64,000 nucleotides of DNA from contig NZ_JBEPOH010000001.1 in NCBI RefSeq assembly GCF_040546685.1, forward strand, positions 3,968,001 through 4,032,000, read 5' to 3'. This stretch comes from Variovorax sp. OAS795 (lineage in GTDB: Bacteria; Pseudomonadota; Gammaproteobacteria; Burkholderiales; Burkholderiaceae_C). Shown here piece by piece: positions 40,210 to 49,970 of this stretch. The translations under genes and the position numbers were made by a program. Numbering within the stretch: the stretch's first letter is position 1; every line of letters begins with the position of its first letter. The notes beneath the pieces are model-generated. The model was not told where the DNA came from. It searched no databases and saw only the letters and a program-made list of their open reading frames with translations.

Positions 40210-41325
40210 TCAGGCCAGCGCAGCCAGTTCGGCGGGCATCTCTCCGCGTGGGCGCAGGTGGTCTTCGATGAAGGCCGGCGTGATCTCCTCGAGGGTGGCG
40301 GGGTTCCAGCGCGGATTGCGGTCCTTGTCGATCAGCACCGCGCGGATGCCCTCGGCAAAGTCCTTGTGCGCGCAAAAGCCCAGCGATGCCCAGTATTCGA
40401 GCCGGAACACCTCGGCCAGCGACATGCGGTGCACGCGCTGCCAGAGCTCGAAGCTCAGCGCGGCCGAGCTCGGGGCGCCCTTCACGAAGGTTTTGGATGC
40501 GGACTGCAACCACGGGTCGTCGCTCTGCAGGTTGCGCAGGCGGTTCGCAATGTCGAGCAGGTCGTCGCCGGCCATCAGCGCGTTGATGGTGTCGTAGTGC
40601 TCGCGCACCTTCGAGGGCGGCATTTCGGCGCCCTCGCCGGCGCGCGCAAGAATGCGCGAGAGCTCGGCCCGGTCGGCCTTCTGCTCGCCGCGCCAGCTTG
40701 CCGCCGCAATGGCCTCGAGGACCTGGCCCTTGCGTTCATGTGGCACCAGCACGTCGGCCAATCCGCAGAAGATGGCATCGGCCGCGTTGAGGTTGGCGGC
40801 CGTGAGCGCCAGGAACAAGCCCGTGCGGCCGGGCGTGCGCCGGAGGAACCAGCTGCCGCCCACGTCGGGATACAGGCCGATGCTGATCTCGGGCATGGCG
40901 ATGCGGCTCTGTGCCGTGACCACGCGGTGCGAGCAGCCCGACATCAGCCCCACGCCACCGCCCATGACGATGCCATGGCCCCAGCACAGCAATGGCTTGG
41001 GAAAGGTGTGGATCAGGTGGTCGAGCTCGTACTCCTCGCGGAAGAAATCTTCGGCATAGGGGTTGCGCGCAGGGCCGCATTCGAGCAGCGTCTGGTAGAG
41101 CTGGCGCAGGTCGCCGCCGGCGCAGAAGGCCTTCTCGCCCGCGGCCTGCAGCAGCACGCCCACGACGGCGTCGTCGGCTGCCCATTCGCGCAGCCTGGGC
41201 GTGAGCAGGCGCACCATGTCCACCGACAGCGCATTGAGCGAGGCGGGCACGTTGAGCGTGGCGGTGGCAAAGCGCTTGCCGCCGGCGGTCTTGATTTCGT
41301 CGAACAGAACTACGGAGTCGGTCAT
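40210..41325 (-). CDS. 3-Hydroxyisobutyryl-CoA hydrolase (enoyl-CoA hydratase family)
   Basis: A 371-residue crotonase-fold enzyme. The length, more than 100 residues above ordinary enoyl-CoA hydratases, and the phrases GHGIVMGGGVGLMSGCSHRV (oxyanion hole) and PEISIGLYPDVGGSWFLRR (Glu and Asp catalytic region, near residue 160) identify a 3-hydroxyisobutyryl-CoA hydrolase. It releases 3-hydroxyisobutyrate for MmsB. A separate methacrylyl-CoA hydratase is not seen here and must be encoded elsewhere, or this enzyme covers both. It has 28-base spacing to the dehydrogenase gene. Confidence 0.85.
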   Translation of the reverse strand: MTDSVVLFDEIKTAGGKRFATATLNVPASLNALSVDMVRLLTPRLREWAADDAVVGVLLQAAGEKAFCAGGDLRQLYQTLLECGPARNPYAEDFFREEYELDHLIHTFPKPLLCWGHGIVMGGGVGLMSGCSHRVVTAQSRIAMPEISIGLYPDVGGSWFLRRTPGRTGLFLALTAANLNAADAIFCGLADVLVPHERKGQVLEAIAAASWRGEQKADRAELSRILARAGEGAEMPPSKVREHYDTINALMAGDDLLDIANRLRNLQSDDPWLQSASKTFVKGAPSSAALSFELWQRVHRMSLAEVFRLEYWASLGFCAHKDFAEGIRAVLIDKDRNPRWNPATLEEITPAFIEDHLRPRGEMPAELAALA

Positions 41326-41353
41326 TGTCTTGAGGGGTTCCGGATGCGGGGTT

Positions 41354-42508
41354 TCAGCGGATGTCGCTGTCCCCTTCCAGCAATTTTCGCGCAACGATCA
41401 CGCGCATGATCTCGTTGGTGCCTTCGAGGATCTGGTGCACGCGGGTATCGCGCACCAGACGCTCGAGCGGAAACTCGCTCAGGTAGCCGTAGCCGCCGTG
41501 CAGTTGCAGCGCATCGTTGCAGATGTTGAAGCCCGCGTCGGTCGCAAAGCGCTTGGCCATCGCGCAATAGGTGCTGGCATCGGCGTGGCCTGCATCGAGC
41601 TTGCTTGCCGCAAGCCGCACCATCTGCCGCGCCGCGACCAGTTCGGTCGCCATGTCGGCCAGCTTGAACTGCAGGGCCTGGAAGCTCGCGATCGGCTTGC
41701 CGAACTGCTGGCGTTCATGCAGGTAGCGGCGCGCGGCGTCGAGCGCGCCCTGCGCAGCGCCCACCGAGCAGGTCGCGATGTTGATGCGCCCGCCGTCCAG
41801 GCCCTTCATTGCGATGCGAAAGCCCTCGCCTTCCTTGCCCAGCAGGTTCCGGGCCGGCACGCGCACGTTGTCGAAGTTGATGGTGCGCGTGGGCTGGCTG
41901 TTCCAGCCCATCTTGTGCTCCTTCTTGCCATAGCTCACGCCCGGCGCATCGGCCGGCACCGCAAAGGCCGAGATGCCGCCCGCGCCGCCGCCGCCCGTGC
42001 GCGCCATGAGCACCAGCACGTCGGTCGCGCCCGCGCCCGAGATGAAGGCCTTGCCGCCATTGATGACGTATTCATCGCCCTGCAGCTCGGCGCGCGTCTT
42101 GAGCGAGCCCGCATCCGACCCGGCGCCAGGTTCGGTGAGGCAATAGGAAGCGAGCTTGCGGCCACTCGTCAGGTCTTCGCCCCACTGCTGCGCCACCGCG
42201 TCGGTCGCCCAGGTGCCGAGCATCCAGGTCGCCATGTTGTGGATCGTGATGAACGCCGTGGTCGAGGGATCGACCGCGGCCATCTCCTCGAACACCAGCG
42301 CGGAATCGAGCCGCGGCAGCCCGAGGCCGCCGATGCGCTCGGGTGCGTAGAGCCCGCAGAAGCCAAGCTCGCCGGCCTTGGCGATGGCCTCCTTCGGAAA
42401 GATGGCCTCGGCGTCCCACTGCGCCGCGTGGGGCGCGAACTCGGCTTCGGCGAAGTCGCGCGCGCTCTGCGCGAAGGCGTTCTGCTCTTCGGACAATTCG
42501 AAGTTCAT
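41354..42508 (-). CDS. Acyl-CoA dehydrogenase, probable isobutyryl-CoA dehydrogenase
   Basis: A 384-residue FAD-dependent acyl-CoA dehydrogenase. FAD-binding phrases SYCLTEPGAGSDAGSLKT (near residue 120) and LQLHGGYGYLSEFPLERLVR are present. The catalytic Glu is in ILEGTNEIMRV near residue 365. In the mmsA/mmsB operon it most likely oxidises isobutyryl-CoA to methacrylyl-CoA. Its ATG overlaps the stop of the LprI-like gene by ATGA, a tight coupling to a gene of unrelated type. Confidence 0.88.
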   Translation of the reverse strand: MNFELSEEQNAFAQSARDFAEAEFAPHAAQWDAEAIFPKEAIAKAGELGFCGLYAPERIGGLGLPRLDSALVFEEMAAVDPSTTAFITIHNMATWMLGTWATDAVAQQWGEDLTSGRKLASYCLTEPGAGSDAGSLKTRAELQGDEYVINGGKAFISGAGATDVLVLMARTGGGGAGGISAFAVPADAPGVSYGKKEHKMGWNSQPTRTINFDNVRVPARNLLGKEGEGFRIAMKGLDGGRINIATCSVGAAQGALDAARRYLHERQQFGKPIASFQALQFKLADMATELVAARQMVRLAASKLDAGHADASTYCAMAKRFATDAGFNICNDALQLHGGYGYLSEFPLERLVRDTRVHQILEGTNEIMRVIVARKLLEGDSDIR

Positions 42509-42899
42509 TGCTCGCGGCCCTTCCAGCGATCCAGTTCGGCGGTCCTTTTCCGGGTCGATTTTTCCAGGCATGAGTTGAACACCAGCGGCCAGATGGAGCC
42601 GCCTTCGTTCGCTTTCGAGGCGCGTTTGCAAGCCGGGTCGCGGCCCCTGAGCCAGGCGCGCTGCTCGGTGCGCAAGTCGACGCGCAGCTGCGGCGACAGC
42701 GTCTTCATCACCTCGCCATAGCGGATGTTGAGCGCAGCATCGGCCGCACGAAAATCGCGCGCGGCGCAGGCATTCAGCTGCATCTGGTTGCCGTCGGGAT
42801 TGCAGTCGTCCGGTCCGGCGTCACCGGCCGCCTGCGCGCCACCCGCGAGCAAGGCGAGCGCCGCGACCGCACCCCAGGCCGCAAGGCGAAGGCCGCGCC

Positions 42900-42903
<4 letters not shown>
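42505..42903 (-). CDS. LprI-like (DUF1311) periplasmic protein inside the valine operon
   Basis: A 132-residue exported protein: signal peptide ([16 protein letters not shown]), then the lysozyme-inhibitor LprI/DUF1311 pattern with Cys residues ([19 protein letters not shown], then [18 protein letters not shown], and a final Cys near residue 115). LprI proteins can inhibit lysozyme, but the family role is mostly unknown. It is placed between mmsA and the acyl-CoA dehydrogenase gene, with ATGA overlaps at both ends. Its position in a catabolic operon is unexpected. Confidence 0.8.
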
Positions 42904-44423
<1,520 letters not shown>

Positions 44424-44520
44424 GGGGTTTTGTCTCCTGTGAATACGGGCCTGATGGCAGGTTCAAGCCGCATCCTAGCTTTGCAGATTTGCCATGACAA
44501 TAGACAAAATTGCGCTACGG

Positions 44521-44538
44521 CTTTGCAAAAACGCAAAG
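44521..44538. promoter_or_regulatory. Candidate LysR operator between mmsA and its regulator
   Basis: CTTTGC (44521-44526), six bases, GCAAAG (44533-44538). A further CTTTGC half-site lies at 44479-44484, and a one-mismatch extension makes the arms eight bases long. It lies just upstream of the LysR ribosome-binding site. Confidence 0.6.
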
Positions 44539-44554
44539 TCTGCCAAGGAGACGC

Positions 44555-45523
44555 ATGCACATGGACTGGGACAACCTTCGCTACTTTCTGGAGCTGGCCC
44601 GCTCAGGCACGCTGATGAGCGCGGCGCGCCGGCTCGAGGTCGACCACACCACGGTGGCGCGGCGCATCCAGGCGCTCGAAAAGGAAGTGGGCGCGCCGCT
44701 TTTCTCGCGCGAGGCGGGCGGCCACCGGCTCACCGAGGCGGGCCGCAAGCTGCAGCCGCAGGTCGAGGCGATGGAAAGCGCGTTCCGGGCGGTGGAGAGC
44801 ACCGCGCCGGCCTCGCAGGAGGGTCTGTCGGGGCTGATCCGCATCGGTGCCACCGAAGGCTTCGGCACCGTGGTGCTGGCGCCGCAGCTCGCACGCTTTG
44901 CGCAGCAGCACCCCAAGCTCACCATCGACCTGCTGGCGATGCCGCGGCTGGTGCACCTGTCGCGGCGCGAGGCCGACATCGTGATCTCGCTGGAACGCCC
45001 CGCGCGCGGCGCCGTGGTCGTCACCAAGCTCACCGACTACACGCTGCGGCTCTATGCGTCGAAGCAGTACCTCGCCGCGCACAAGCCCATCGCGACGCGC
45101 GAAGACCTGCGCGGCCACACCTTCATCAGCTACGTGGACGACCTGCTCTTCAGCAAGGAGCTGCAATATCTCGACGAACTGCACCGCCCCGATGCCTTTG
45201 CGCTGCGCAGCACCAGCGTGCTCGCGCAGCACCAGGCCGTGGCCGCGGGCGCCGGCATTGCGGTGCTGCCGGCCTTCGTGGCCGAGCGGGATGCGGCCCT
45301 GCGCCCGGTGCTGGAAGGCCAGGCGAATTTCACGCGCACCTTCTGGATGTCGATGCCGGCGGAGACCAAGCACCTGGTGCGGATGCAGGCTGTGTGGAAC
45401 TTCCTGCGCGAGACGGCGCAGGCGCAGCGTGGACTGCTGCTGCCGACTACTGGATCAGCTGCGCCCCCGTCTTCGCCTGCAGCGCATCGAAGCTCACGCC
45501 CGGCGCAAGCTCGACCACCTTGA
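44555..45523 (+). CDS. LysR-family regulator of the valine operon (presumed)
   Basis: A 322-residue LysR protein. The helix-turn-helix is near residues 15-45 ([20 protein letters not shown]), and the effector domain has [20 protein letters not shown] and [16 protein letters not shown]. It resembles the DNA-binding LysR proteins that pair with mmsA or propionate genes. The start may be ATG 44555 or 44561; AAGGAG precedes both. The last 20 residues are Pro/Ala/Ser-rich and the gene overlaps the convergent scoB gene by 77 bases. Divergent position and the palindrome suggest control of mmsA. Confidence 0.85.
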   Translation: MHMDWDNLRYFLELARSGTLMSAARRLEVDHTTVARRIQALEKEVGAPLFSREAGGHRLTEAGRKLQPQVEAMESAFRAVESTAPASQEGLSGLIRIGATEGFGTVVLAPQLARFAQQHPKLTIDLLAMPRLVHLSRREADIVISLERPARGAVVVTKLTDYTLRLYASKQYLAAHKPIATREDLRGHTFISYVDDLLFSKELQYLDELHRPDAFALRSTSVLAQHQAVAAGAGIAVLPAFVAERDAALRPVLEGQANFTRTFWMSMPAETKHLVRMQAVWNFLRETAQAQRGLLLPTTGSAAPPSSPAAHRSSRPAQARPP

Positions 45524-46085
45524 GGCCTTCGGGCACCACGTCCATCACGGCCAGGTCGGTGATGATGCGGTCGACCACGCCCACGCCGGTGAGCGGCAGC
45601 GAGCACTTCTCGAGGATCTTGAGGTCCTCGGTGCCGTCCTTCTTCTTCGCGACGTGCTCCATCAGCACGATGACGCGCTTCACGCCGGCCACCAGGTCCA
45701 TGGCGCCGCCCATGCCCTTGACCATCTTGCCGGGGATCATCCAGTTGGCGAGGTCGCCTTTCACGCTGACCTGCATCGCGCCGAGGATCGAGAGGTTGAT
45801 CTTGCCGCCGCGGATCATCGCGAAGCTGTCGTGGCTGCCGAAGATGGCCGAGCCGGGGATGGTGGTCACGGTCTGCTTGCCGGCGTTGATCAGGTCGGCA
45901 TCGACCTGGTCCTCGGTCGGGAACGGGCCGATGCCGAGCATGCCGTTCTCGCTTTGCAGCCACACTTCCTTGTCGCCGACGAAGTTGGCCACCAGCGTGG
46001 GAATGCCGATGCCCAGGTTCACGTAGAAGCCGTCTTCGAGCTCTTGCGCCGCACGCGCGGCCATTTGGTCTTGGGTCCAGGGCAT
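45447..46085 (-). CDS. scoB: 3-Oxoacid CoA-transferase subunit B
   Basis: A 212-residue beta subunit of succinyl-CoA:3-oxoacid CoA-transferase. The catalytic Glu is in [15 protein letters not shown] near residue 46, with [20 protein letters not shown] and [14 protein letters not shown] following. With ScoA it activates acetoacetate with succinyl-CoA. It begins one base after scoA ends. The 3' end overlaps the convergent LysR gene. Confidence 0.92.
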   Translation of the reverse strand: MPWTQDQMAARAAQELEDGFYVNLGIGIPTLVANFVGDKEVWLQSENGMLGIGPFPTEDQVDADLINAGKQTVTTIPGSAIFGSHDSFAMIRGGKINLSILGAMQVSVKGDLANWMIPGKMVKGMGGAMDLVAGVKRVIVLMEHVAKKKDGTEDLKILEKCSLPLTGVGVVDRIITDLAVMDVVPEGLKVVELAPGVSFDALQAKTGAQLIQ

Positions 46086-46086
46086 C

Positions 46087-46890
46087 TCAGGCTCCTTTGT
46101 TGTTCTTGACGGTGGAAGGCACTTCGCTGCCGGCGGCGGCCTGCGCGATGGCGGCCTGCGCCTCGACCTTGGCGGCTGCGGCGTCGGTGGGTGCGGCCGC
46201 GCTCACGGTGCGTTTCTCGATGCGCTTCTCGGGCTTGGCGTTCAGCACGATGCGGTGCACGTAGATGCCCGGCAGGTGGATGTCGTCAGGGGCCAGCTCG
46301 CCCACTTCGACGATCTTCTCGACCTCGACGATGCAGATCTTGCCGGCCATGGCGGCGGCGGGATTGAAGTTGCGCGCCGTGAGGCGGAAGCGCAGGTTGC
46401 CCGACTTGTCGGCCACGTCGGCCTTGACCAGTGCCACGTCGGGCACCAGCGAGCGTTCCATCACGTAGGTTTCGCCGTCGAATTCGCGCAGTTCCTTGCC
46501 CTCGGCCACCTGCGTGCCGACACCGGTCTTGGTGAAGAAGGCCGGGATGCCCGCGCCGCCTGCGCGCAGCTTCTCGGCCAGCGTGCCCTGCGGCGTGAAT
46601 TCCAGCGCGAGTTCGCCTGCGAGGTACTGGCGCTCGAACTCCTTGTTCTCGCCGACGTACGACGCGATCATCTTCTTGATCTGCCGCGTCTCGAGCAGCT
46701 TGCCGAGGCCGAAGCCATCGACGCCCGCGTTGTTCGAGATGACGGTGAGGTTCTGCACGCCGGAGTCCTTGAGCGCGTCGATCAGCGCCTCGGGAATGCC
46801 GCACAGGCCGAAGCCGCCGACCGCGAGCGTCTGCCCGTCGGCCACGACCCCCTTGAGTGCCGCGTCTGCGGAGGGATAAATCTTGTTCAC
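46087..46890 (-). CDS. scoA: 3-Oxoacid CoA-transferase subunit A with long Ala-rich C-terminal tail
   Basis: A 267-residue alpha subunit. The CoA-transferase phrases [18 protein letters not shown] (residues 25-42), [17 protein letters not shown], and [19 protein letters not shown] are all present. Normal subunits end near residue 235. Here about 30 extra residues, mostly Ala, Val, Glu and Gln, follow [11 protein letters not shown]. Translation starts at GTG 46890, supported by AAGGAG 5 bases upstream. Divergent to a PAS-LuxR regulator gene with a 26-base inverted repeat between. Confidence 0.9.
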   Translation of the reverse strand: MNKIYPSADAALKGVVADGQTLAVGGFGLCGIPEALIDALKDSGVQNLTVISNNAGVDGFGLGKLLETRQIKKMIASYVGENKEFERQYLAGELALEFTPQGTLAEKLRAGGAGIPAFFTKTGVGTQVAEGKELREFDGETYVMERSLVPDVALVKADVADKSGNLRFRLTARNFNPAAAMAGKICIVEVEKIVEVGELAPDDIHLPGIYVHRIVLNAKPEKRIEKRTVSAAAPTDAAAAKVEAQAAIAQAAAGSEVPSTVKNNKGA

Positions 46891-46950
46891 TCGGGCTCCT
46901 TGATGGATGGGTGGAGAGTTGGCGAAAGCGTTGCGAAAGAGCCTTGAACG

Positions 46951-46976
46951 ATACTACGTAGTCGCATACGTAGTAT
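46951..46976. promoter_or_regulatory. 26-bp perfect inverted repeat between scoA and the PAS-LuxR gene
   Basis: ATACTACGTA (46951-46960), spacer GTCGCA, TACGTAGTAT (46967-46976). Arms are perfect over ten bases. Lying in the 105-base divergent promoter region, it is the probable operator of the PAS-LuxR regulator, whose helix-turn-helix family binds such dyads. Confidence 0.8.
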
Positions 46977-46995
46977 TTCGTAATGGTGACCCCCG

Positions 46996-47562
46996 ATGCA
47001 CGAGATCGATTACCGGCTGGCCTTTGAGCATGCACCCGTCGGCATGGTGGTTTCGCGCAACCGCACCATCGTGGCCTGCAACGAGCGGGTGTGCGAGATC
47101 TTCGGTGCAACGCCCTCGGCGCTGGTCGGGCATTCTTTCAGCATTCTCTACCCGAGCGTGGTCGAGTTCGAGCGCATCGGCAAGCGCATGGAGCCGTTCC
47201 TCAACGCCAGCGGCCGCTATGCCGACAACCGCATGATGAAGCGCCTGGGTGGGCTGCACGGCGCCATGGCCGGCGAAACCTTCTGGTGCCACGTCACCGG
47301 CCATGCCATGAACCGCGCCGCGCCGCACGAGGCCGGCATCTGGACCTTCGAAGACCTGGGATCGCGCCGCGCCGTGAAGGCCGAGCTCACGCCGCGCGAG
47401 CGCGAGGTGGCGGCGCAGGTGATGCGCGGGCTCACGTCCAAGGAGATCGGCAAGGCCCTGGGCATCAGCCACCGCACGGTGGAACTGCACCGCGCGCGGC
47501 TGATGCGCAAGTATGCGGCGGCGACCACGGCGGAGCTGGTGCAGAAGCTCATCGCGGGCTGA
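46996..47562 (+). CDS. PAS-LuxR two-domain transcriptional regulator
   Basis: A 188-residue regulator. An N-terminal PAS domain (residues about 5-115, with PVGMVVSRNRTIVACNERVC) is followed by a LuxR/FixJ-type helix-turn-helix (LTPREREVAAQVMRGLTSKE near residue 133, then ISHRTVELHRARLMRKY). It has no receiver domain, so the PAS domain itself probably senses a small ligand such as an acid. Divergent from scoAB across a perfect 26-base dyad, so control of ketone-body use is likely. Confidence 0.87.
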   Translation: MHEIDYRLAFEHAPVGMVVSRNRTIVACNERVCEIFGATPSALVGHSFSILYPSVVEFERIGKRMEPFLNASGRYADNRMMKRLGGLHGAMAGETFWCHVTGHAMNRAAPHEAGIWTFEDLGSRRAVKAELTPREREVAAQVMRGLTSKEIGKALGISHRTVELHRARLMRKYAAATTAELVQKLIAG

Positions 47563-47585
47563 CCGCGCCTCGGCCGCAAAACCGC

Positions 47586-48563
47586 TCAATCCGGCTTGAT
47601 GTCCGCCGCCTTGATCACCTTCGCCCAGGCCGCCAGTTCCTGGTCGACGAACTTGCCCAGCGCCGCGGGGTCCATGTAGGTCGCGAAGGCGCCCTGCTCG
47701 TCCACCTTCTTGCGGAACGATTCGCTCTCGACGATCTTCCTGATCTCGGCGCTGAGCTTGTTGACCACCTCGGGCGGCGTCTTGGCCGGTGCGAACACCG
47801 CGAACCACGATTCCACCTCGTAGCCCGCGAGGCCCGCCTCGGCCGCGGTGGGCACGTCGGGCATCGACGGGTGGCGCTTGCTGCCGGTGTACGCCAGCGC
47901 CTTGATGCGCCCGCCAGCAAAGTGGCCGATCACCGAAGGCGGCGTGGTGATGAACATGTCGACGTTGCCGGCGATCAGGTCGTTGATGGCGGGGCCGGAG
48001 CCCTTGTAGGGCACGTGCGTCATCGGCTGCCTGGCCTGCCGCGACAGCAACTCGCCCGCGATGTGCTGGATGGAGCCGTTGCCGGACGAGGCGTAGAACA
48101 GGCCGCCCTCCTTCTTCTTCTTGCCGTATTCGATCAGCTCCTTCAGGGAGGCGACCGGCAGCTTGCCGCTCACCGCGACGACGTGCGGCGCGCGCATCAC
48201 CAGCGCCACGGGCACGAAGTCCTTGGTCGGGTTCCACTTGATCTGCGGAAAGAGCGCGGGGTTGCCGACGTGGTAGCCCGAGTACTGCATCAGCAGCGTG
48301 TAGCCATCGGGTGCGGCGCGCGCGACGGCCTCGGTGCCGATGTTGCCGCTGGCGCCGGGCTTGTTGTCGACCACGATCGGCTGGCCGAGTGCGCGCTGCA
48401 GCGGGTCGGCCACCATGCGCGCCATGATGTCGGTGGACCCCGCCGGCGCGGTGGGCACGATGAAGGTGATCGGCTTGGAGGGCCAGGTGTCGGCGCTGGC
48501 CGAGGTGGCTGCCAATGCAAGGCCGAGGCTAGCGGCCGAGAGAAGGTGTCGGGTGGGTTTCAT
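47586..48563 (-). CDS. Bug-family (TctC-like) substrate-binding protein
   Basis: A 325-residue periplasmic receptor of the tripartite tricarboxylate transporter (Bug) family, with a signal peptide ending at ASADTWP. Family phrases are WPSKPITFIVPTAPAGSTDI, VVDNKPGASGNIGTEAVARA and HPSMPDVPTAAEAGL. Bug proteins bind small carboxylates. No tctA or tctB gene is nearby, which is common. As last gene of the CaiB/HMG-CoA lyase operon, it probably binds the acid that the operon degrades. Confidence 0.85.
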   Translation of the reverse strand: MKPTRHLLSAASLGLALAATSASADTWPSKPITFIVPTAPAGSTDIMARMVADPLQRALGQPIVVDNKPGASGNIGTEAVARAAPDGYTLLMQYSGYHVGNPALFPQIKWNPTKDFVPVALVMRAPHVVAVSGKLPVASLKELIEYGKKKKEGGLFYASSGNGSIQHIAGELLSRQARQPMTHVPYKGSGPAINDLIAGNVDMFITTPPSVIGHFAGGRIKALAYTGSKRHPSMPDVPTAAEAGLAGYEVESWFAVFAPAKTPPEVVNKLSAEIRKIVESESFRKKVDEQGAFATYMDPAALGKFVDQELAAWAKVIKAADIKPD

Positions 48564-48609
48564 GGTCTTGTCTCCGATGTTTTTACAGGGTTGGCGCTCC
48601 GGCGGGCGT

Positions 48610-48990
48610 TCAGGCCGCCAGCTCGGATATCTCGATGAGATTCAGGTCGGGGTCGCGCACATAGACGGAACGGATGCGCGAGGTGGCACCGGTTCGCATC
48701 ACCGGGCCTTCGAGGATCGGCACGCCCTTGTCATGCAGCCGCGCGATCACGTCCTCGAGCGGCACGCTCGCGATGAAGCACAGGTCCAGCGAGCCGGGTG
48801 TGGGCAACTGCGCCTTGGGCTCGAACTCGGCGCCCTTCACGTGCAGGTTGATCTTCTGGCTGCCGAAGCGAAAGGCCTTGCGGCCCGGGCCGAAGGTTTC
48901 CAGCGCCATGCCCATCACGCCGGTGTAGAAGCGCACGCAGGCCTCTTCGTCGGTGGTGGTGAGCACCAGGTGGTCCAGGTGGCCGATCAT
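48610..48990 (-). CDS. VOC-family (glyoxalase/bleomycin-resistance fold) protein
   Basis: A 126-residue single-barrel VOC protein: HLDHLVLTTTDEEACVRFY at the start, FRFGSQKINLHVKGAEFEPK, then SVYVRDPDLNLIEISE at the C-terminus, with the His and Glu metal ligands of this fold (His near residue 7, His near residue 50, Glu near residue 122). The function is unknown; it may be an epimerase or lyase. It overlaps the HMG-CoA lyase-like gene by ATGA and stands in its operon. Confidence 0.83.
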   Translation of the reverse strand: MIGHLDHLVLTTTDEEACVRFYTGVMGMALETFGPGRKAFRFGSQKINLHVKGAEFEPKAQLPTPGSLDLCFIASVPLEDVIARLHDKGVPILEGPVMRTGATSRIRSVYVRDPDLNLIEISELAA

Positions 48991-49970
48991 GCGTGCAGCT
49001 CCTTGCCGCGGCGCGCATGCGCGCGCGCCGCGATGTCGTTGAAATCCACCGGCGGCGCATGCCGCGTGAGCCGGTGGCCGGCGCGGGATACCTGGCCCGG
49101 CAGGCCGTGCTGCACCAGGGCTTCGAGCGCCGATGCGGCGTCGACCAGCCCCTGAAGATCCATGCCGGTGTCGTAGCCCATGCACTGCAGCATGTGCACC
49201 ACATCCTCGGTGGCCACGTTGCCCGTGGCACCGGGTGCGTAGGGACAGCCGCCGATGCCGCCCAGCGACATGTCCAGCCGCTCGATGCCCGCTTCGACCG
49301 CGGCCACCGTGTTCGCCAGCCCCATGCCGCGCGTGTTGTGGAAGTGCGCCGTCCATTGCATCGCGGGGTGCCTTGCCAGCACCGCTTCGCAAACGGCCTG
49401 CACCTGGGTGGGAAAAGCCATGCCCGTGGTGTCGCACAGCGTGATGCCCTGCACCTGCAGCACGGCGAAGCGGTCGATCCATTCGAGTACCGCGGCCAGC
49501 GGCACCTCGCCTTCCATCGGGCAGCCGAAGACGCAGGAGAGCGAGACGTTCACGGGCACGCCGGCCCGCTTTGCCAGGGCGATGACCTCGGCCAGCTGCG
49601 CGAAGGACTGCTCGCGGGTCATGCGCAGGTTGCCGAGGTTGTGGGTTTCGCTCACCGACATGACGATGTTGAATTCGCCGATGCGGCTTTCCAGCGCGCG
49701 TTCGGCCCCGCGCAGGTTCGGTACCAGCGCGGTATAGATCACGCCGGGCCGGCGCGCGATGCGCTGCATCACTTCCTCGCCATCGCGCAGCGCCGGAATC
49801 GCCTTGGCCGAAGTGAACGAGGTCACCTCGATCTTCGAGTAGCCGAGCGTGCCCAAACGATCTATGAGCGCGATCTTGTCGTCGGTCGGAATGAAGCGGC
49901 TCTCCATCTGGAAGCCGTCGCGCGTGGCCACTTCGTTGATGAAGAGCCGCTTGCCGTGGCCGGCCTTCAT
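48987..49970 (-). CDS. Hydroxymethylglutaryl-CoA lyase family protein
   Basis: A 327-residue TIM-barrel lyase with the HMG-CoA lyase residues: RDGFQ (Arg-Asp of the divalent-metal site, near 17-21), the His pair in AHFHNTRGMG, and the Cys loop GGIGGCPYAPGATGN near residue 265. It would split HMG-CoA into acetyl-CoA and acetoacetate. Operon order is CaiB-type transferase, lyase, VOC protein, Bug receptor, all with ATGA overlaps except the receptor. The substrate could also be a related methylated 3-hydroxyacyl-CoA. Confidence 0.87.
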   Translation of the reverse strand: MKAGHGKRLFINEVATRDGFQMESRFIPTDDKIALIDRLGTLGYSKIEVTSFTSAKAIPALRDGEEVMQRIARRPGVIYTALVPNLRGAERALESRIGEFNIVMSVSETHNLGNLRMTREQSFAQLAEVIALAKRAGVPVNVSLSCVFGCPMEGEVPLAAVLEWIDRFAVLQVQGITLCDTTGMAFPTQVQAVCEAVLARHPAMQWTAHFHNTRGMGLANTVAAVEAGIERLDMSLGGIGGCPYAPGATGNVATEDVVHMLQCMGYDTGMDLQGLVDAASALEALVQHGLPGQVSRAGHRLTRHAPPVDFNDIAARAHARRGKELHA

